Assembly: GCA_965277075.1 (NCBI GenBank) | Contig: OZ255707.1 | Span: 3,348,001 to 3,412,000, forward strand | Length of the DNA: 64,000 nucleotides | Direction: 5' to 3' | Source of the DNA: Lustribacter sp965277075 | Lineage (GTDB): Bacteria > Vulcanimicrobiota > Vulcanimicrobiia > Vulcanimicrobiales > Vulcanimicrobiaceae | Shown here: positions 61,597-64,000 of the stretch, one piece after another | Layout: every line of letters starts with the position of its first letter | Numbering within the stretch: the first letter of the stretch is position 1 | Program-made: the position numbers and the translations under genes | Notes under the pieces: generated by a model | What the model was told of the DNA's origin: nothing | The model's input: the letters and a program-made list of their open reading frames with translations, nothing else | Databases searched by the model: none

Positions 61597-62090
61597 AATC
61601 GAAAATCGAACGTAAAGCTGCGGCGGCTGGGCTCAAGAAAGACAAGGCGCGCGAACCGGATTTTGACAATCGCCGCGCACGGTTCGAGTACGAGAAGCTC
61701 GAATCGTTGGAAGTCGGCATCGCGCTCACGGGAACGGAGATCAAGTCGATTCGCACCGGGAACGTCAGTATCAGTGAAGCATACGCGCGCGTTCGCGAGG
61801 GCGAGTTGTGGCTCGTCAATTTCAGCATCCCGCCATATAAAGAAGCGAGCATCTTCAACCACGAGCCGAACCGGCCGCGCAAGTTACTCTTGCATCGCCC
61901 GCAACTCGACCGGCTGGTCGCGCGCGCGTCGGAGAAGGGTCTCACGCTCGTCCCGCTGCGAATGTATTTCAAGGCCGGTAAAGTAAAGCTCGAACTTGGA
62001 TTGATGAAGGGCAAGAAGATCTGGGACAAGCGGCGCACGATCGCCGAACGCGATGCAAAGCGCGACCTCGCCCGCGCGGGAGCCGGATGA
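61593..62090 (+). CDS. smpB: SsrA-binding protein
   Basis: A 165-residue partner of tmRNA in rescuing stalled ribosomes. The family core is intact: FEYEKLESLEVGIALTGTEI, NFSIPPYKEASIFNHEPNR, RKLLLHRPQLDRLV and the C-terminal GKKIWDKRRTIAERDAKRD tail. GTG 61593 overlaps the thioesterase stop. tmRNA itself is not in the window. Confidence 0.95.
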   Translation: MKSKIERKAAAAGLKKDKAREPDFDNRRARFEYEKLESLEVGIALTGTEIKSIRTGNVSISEAYARVREGELWLVNFSIPPYKEASIFNHEPNRPRKLLLHRPQLDRLVARASEKGLTLVPLRMYFKAGKVKLELGLMKGKKIWDKRRTIAERDAKRDLARAGAG

Positions 62091-62296
62091 TGGACGAACG
62101 GTCGGCCGCGGCGCCGGCCGTCGACGCTGAAATTCGCGAGCAGATCGCGCACGGACAACACGTCACGTACGACGCCTTCATGGCGCACATGCTGGCCGCC
62201 GGCGCGACCGACGAAGAATGGCGCAGCGCGGCGGGGAAAAGCTTTCGCGGCGACATCGTCGTCGGTCACGACTTGATGGCCGAGACAGAGCACTAG
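62087..62296 (+). CDS. small protein between smpB and tilS, unknown
   Basis: A 69-residue acidic protein whose ATG lies in the smpB stop (ATGA) and which ends 6 bases before tilS. Helix-forming and slightly amphipathic (AEIREQIAHGQHVTYDAFMA). Not recognised. Position in a tight operon argues it is real. Confidence 0.6.
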   Translation: MMDERSAAAPAVDAEIREQIAHGQHVTYDAFMAHMLAAGATDEEWRSAAGKSFRGDIVVGHDLMAETEH

Positions 62297-62302
62297 GCAA
62301 TC

Positions 62303-63163
62303 GTGCGCGGAGCACGGCCGGGTGCGCATCTCGATACGCGTGTGCGTCGTGCGGCACGCGTCATCGCCGGCAGCACCGTCGTGGTCGCGACGTCGGGCGG
62401 GCCGGACTCCGTCGTCCTGGCCGCCGTACTCGATCGCCTCGCGCGCGCCGACGGCTTCGACGTTGTCTTCTCGTACGTGAACCACGGCACGCGCACGTCG
62501 GCGTGGCAAGACGAGTGCGTCGTGCTCGCGCTGGGCGCGCGGCTCGAGCGCCGCGTACGCATCGCCGCGCTGGAGTCGCGCGATGACGAAGCGTCGCTGC
62601 GTGCCGGGCGTTATCAGGCGTTGACCGACATTGCGCGCAGTTGCGGCGCGAACGCCGTCGCGACGGCACACTCCGCCGAAGATCAAACCGAAACGGTGCT
62701 GCTCGCGCTCTTTCGCGGGACGGGCCTCGACGGCTTGGCCGGCATGCCGCCGCGCCGGCAGCTCGCCGAAGGCGTCGATCTCATCCGGCCGTTGTTGCGC
62801 GTGACGCGCGAAGAACTGCGCGCGGAATTACGGCGGCTCGCCCTTCCGTATGCGATCGATCCGTCCAACGCCGACACGCGCTACAGGCGTAACGCCCTGC
62901 GCGAACGGCTTGACGAGCTGCGGGCCGACTTCCCCGACCTCGACGCCGCGGTGGCCCGCTGCGCCGAGATCGTGCGCGCCGAGCGATCCGGCGACCAGCG
63001 CGCCGCAGCGCGCGACGATCTGCGCCGGCGCCTCCGCGAGCGCGATCTGTTGCGCGACGTTCCGTTCGAACGCATTGAAGCCGCGCTCGATGCGCCCCCG
63101 CAAGCGCGCGTTTTCCTCAAGCCCGGTGTCGCCCTTGACGGCGGGGAGTTGCATGTTGACTGA
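62303..63163 (+). CDS. tilS: tRNA(Ile)-lysidine synthase
   Basis: A 286-residue N-type ATP pyrophosphatase that converts C34 of the AUA-reading tRNA-Ile to lysidine. The PP-loop SGGPDS is at 31-36, followed by SYVNHGTR and ATAHSAEDQTETVLL. The protein is short: the C-terminal tRNA-binding domains of E. coli TilS are mostly absent, as in some other lineages. GTG 62303. hpt and ftsH follow, the conserved tilS-hpt-ftsH order. Confidence 0.92.
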   Translation: MRGARPGAHLDTRVRRAARVIAGSTVVVATSGGPDSVVLAAVLDRLARADGFDVVFSYVNHGTRTSAWQDECVVLALGARLERRVRIAALESRDDEASLRAGRYQALTDIARSCGANAVATAHSAEDQTETVLLALFRGTGLDGLAGMPPRRQLAEGVDLIRPLLRVTREELRAELRRLALPYAIDPSNADTRYRRNALRERLDELRADFPDLDAAVARCAEIVRAERSGDQRAAARDDLRRRLRERDLLRDVPFERIEAALDAPPQARVFLKPGVALDGGELHVD

Positions 63164-63764
63164 GAACCACGTTGACGCTATCGCGCAGAGCCGGACACTT
63201 CACCCCGACCTCGAGAAGGTTCTCTTCTCCGCAGACGAGATCGCCGCTGCGATCGCGTCGATGGCGCGGGCGATCGCCCGCGAGTATGCGGACCGCGATG
63301 TCCTGTTGCTCGGCATCCTCAAAGGCGCCGTTCACGTCTTTTCCGACCTTGCGCGGACGCTCGAATGCATCCGGCCCGGGCCGGCCGCAATCTATCTCGA
63401 TTTGATGGCGGTGTCGAGCTACGGCAACGCGAGCCGCTCGTCGGGCGAAGTGCGTCTGATTCAGGACACCACGCACGCGATCGAAGGCCGCCACGTCGTG
63501 ATCGTTGAGGACATCGTCGACAACGGCCTTACCCTGCAGTATCTGACCTCGCTCCTCGGCGCCCGCCGTCCGGCAACGCTGCGCTCGGCGGTTTTGCTGG
63601 ATAAGCCCTACCGCCGCATCGGCAACGTGAGCGCCGACTACGTCGGCTTCACATGTCCGGACGAGTTCATCGTAGGGTACGGTTTGGACTACCAAGAACG
63701 ATACCGGACTCTGCCCTATATCGCCAAGCTCCGTCCGGAGATTTTTTCCGACGTGCCACGATGA
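63153..63764 (+). CDS. hpt: hypoxanthine phosphoribosyltransferase
   Basis: A 203-residue purine-salvage enzyme (hypoxanthine or guanine plus PRPP to IMP or GMP). The PRPP motif is VEDIVDNGLTL (118-128), and the LLGILKGAVHVF loop precedes the active site. ATG 63153 overlaps the tilS end by 11 bases and has GGGGAG 4 bases upstream. This and neighbouring tilS/ftsH match the conserved bacterial cluster. Confidence 0.94.
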   Translation: MLTENHVDAIAQSRTLHPDLEKVLFSADEIAAAIASMARAIAREYADRDVLLLGILKGAVHVFSDLARTLECIRPGPAAIYLDLMAVSSYGNASRSSGEVRLIQDTTHAIEGRHVVIVEDIVDNGLTLQYLTSLLGARRPATLRSAVLLDKPYRRIGNVSADYVGFTCPDEFIVGYGLDYQERYRTLPYIAKLRPEIFSDVPR

Positions 63765-63833
63765 GGTGTCGGGACGTGTTGCAACGTCGAGAAACGTTCT
63801 CACAGAAAGAACGGTACGAGAGTCTCACCTAAC

Positions 63834-64000
63834 ATGGGCAAGCACCTAAAAAGTATCCTCGTCGTCCTAGGCATCTTCTTACTGGTCATCTTCATCGTTG
63901 ACCGGCTGGTGCTGCAGCCGAACCCGAGTAAGACGTTGGCCTATTCGGTCTTCTACGATCGCGTTGCCGACAATCAGGTCAAAGATGTGAAGGTGACGGG
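63834..64000 (+). CDS. ftsH: ATP-dependent zinc metalloprotease FtsH, 5' part
   Basis: Only the first 55 residues are in the window. A single N-terminal membrane helix (KSILVVLGIFLLVIFIVDRL) is followed by the start of the periplasmic FtsH_ext domain (LAYSVFYDRVADNQVKDVKV), which matches FtsH. The position after tilS-hpt is the conserved location. The AAA and protease domains lie beyond the window edge. Confidence 0.88.
   Translation, partial: MGKHLKSILVVLGIFLLVIFIVDRLVLQPNPSKTLAYSVFYDRVADNQVKDVKVT

Noticed and set aside
1..64000. CRISPR arrays, insertion sequences, prophage or integrative-element boundaries
   Set aside because: No regularly spaced repeats, transposase, integrase or flanking direct repeats at the tRNA were seen.

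Overview
The window is 64 kb of GC-rich, gene-dense bacterial chromosome. Genes sit on both strands, stop/start overlaps of the ATGA, GTGA or TTGA type are very common, and GTG and TTG starts are frequent. A 14-subunit complex I, tryptophan dioxygenase, non-haem iron oxygenases and an extradiol-type dioxygenase point to an aerobic heterotroph. A TonB-receptor remnant and several exported binding proteins point to a diderm. There is no rRNA here and no diagnostic marker. An uncultured soil-type lineage such as Eremiobacterota would fit, but that is inference and was not tested.

Layout. 1-2 kb: kynA, divergent from an isopenicillin-N-synthase-like oxygenase. 2-12 kb: a secreted adenosine-deaminase-like enzyme; a coupled metal-response operon (RcnR-type sensor, P1B-type ATPase, Kup potassium transporter) with a visible operator; an alpha/beta hydrolase; a second secreted deaminase; a potassium channel; cobU; a lipoprotein. 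12.2-26.6 kb: complete nuoABCDEFGHIJKLMN in canonical order, nearly every gene overlapping the next. 26.6-39.7 kb: GGDEF protein, fumC, TPR protein, DUF11-like protein, LigB-type dioxygenase, a RidA/unknown pair, aldo/keto reductase, a small protein coupled to a PLP decarboxylase, a geranylgeranyl-reductase-like flavoprotein, a hotdog thioesterase, and an orphan NMT1-type binding protein.

39-48 kb: an unknown gene, a GlnA-type glutamine synthetase and a PucR-type regulator on one strand; a small membrane protein; an operon of DUF4149 protein, soluble MgtE-like sensor and variant NRAMP transporter; an inositol-monophosphatase-like enzyme; amt. 48.2-53.1 kb: tRNA-Ser(UGA), a secreted cupin, a three-gene cassette (coiled coil, zinc-ribbon membrane-anchored PstS-like protein, Liv-type binding protein), and a broken TonB-receptor gene. 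53-64 kb: housekeeping genes fabH, Nudix, Sua5/TsaC, serS, then a long forward run of moeA, hisC-like, phosphoesterase, TPR, thioesterase, smpB, a small ORF, tilS, hpt and the start of ftsH.

Functional themes are respiration (nuo, fumC), nitrogen (amt, glnA with PucR, kynA, deaminases), metal and ion homeostasis (RcnR/P1B/Kup, NRAMP with MgtE sensor, potassium channel), and translation and cofactor maintenance (serS, Sua5, smpB, tilS, moeA, cobU). The least ordinary loci are the RcnR-P1B-Kup operon with its operator, the split MgtE sensor beside an NRAMP lacking the canonical metal motifs, and the three-gene binding-protein cassette at 49.1-52.0 kb.
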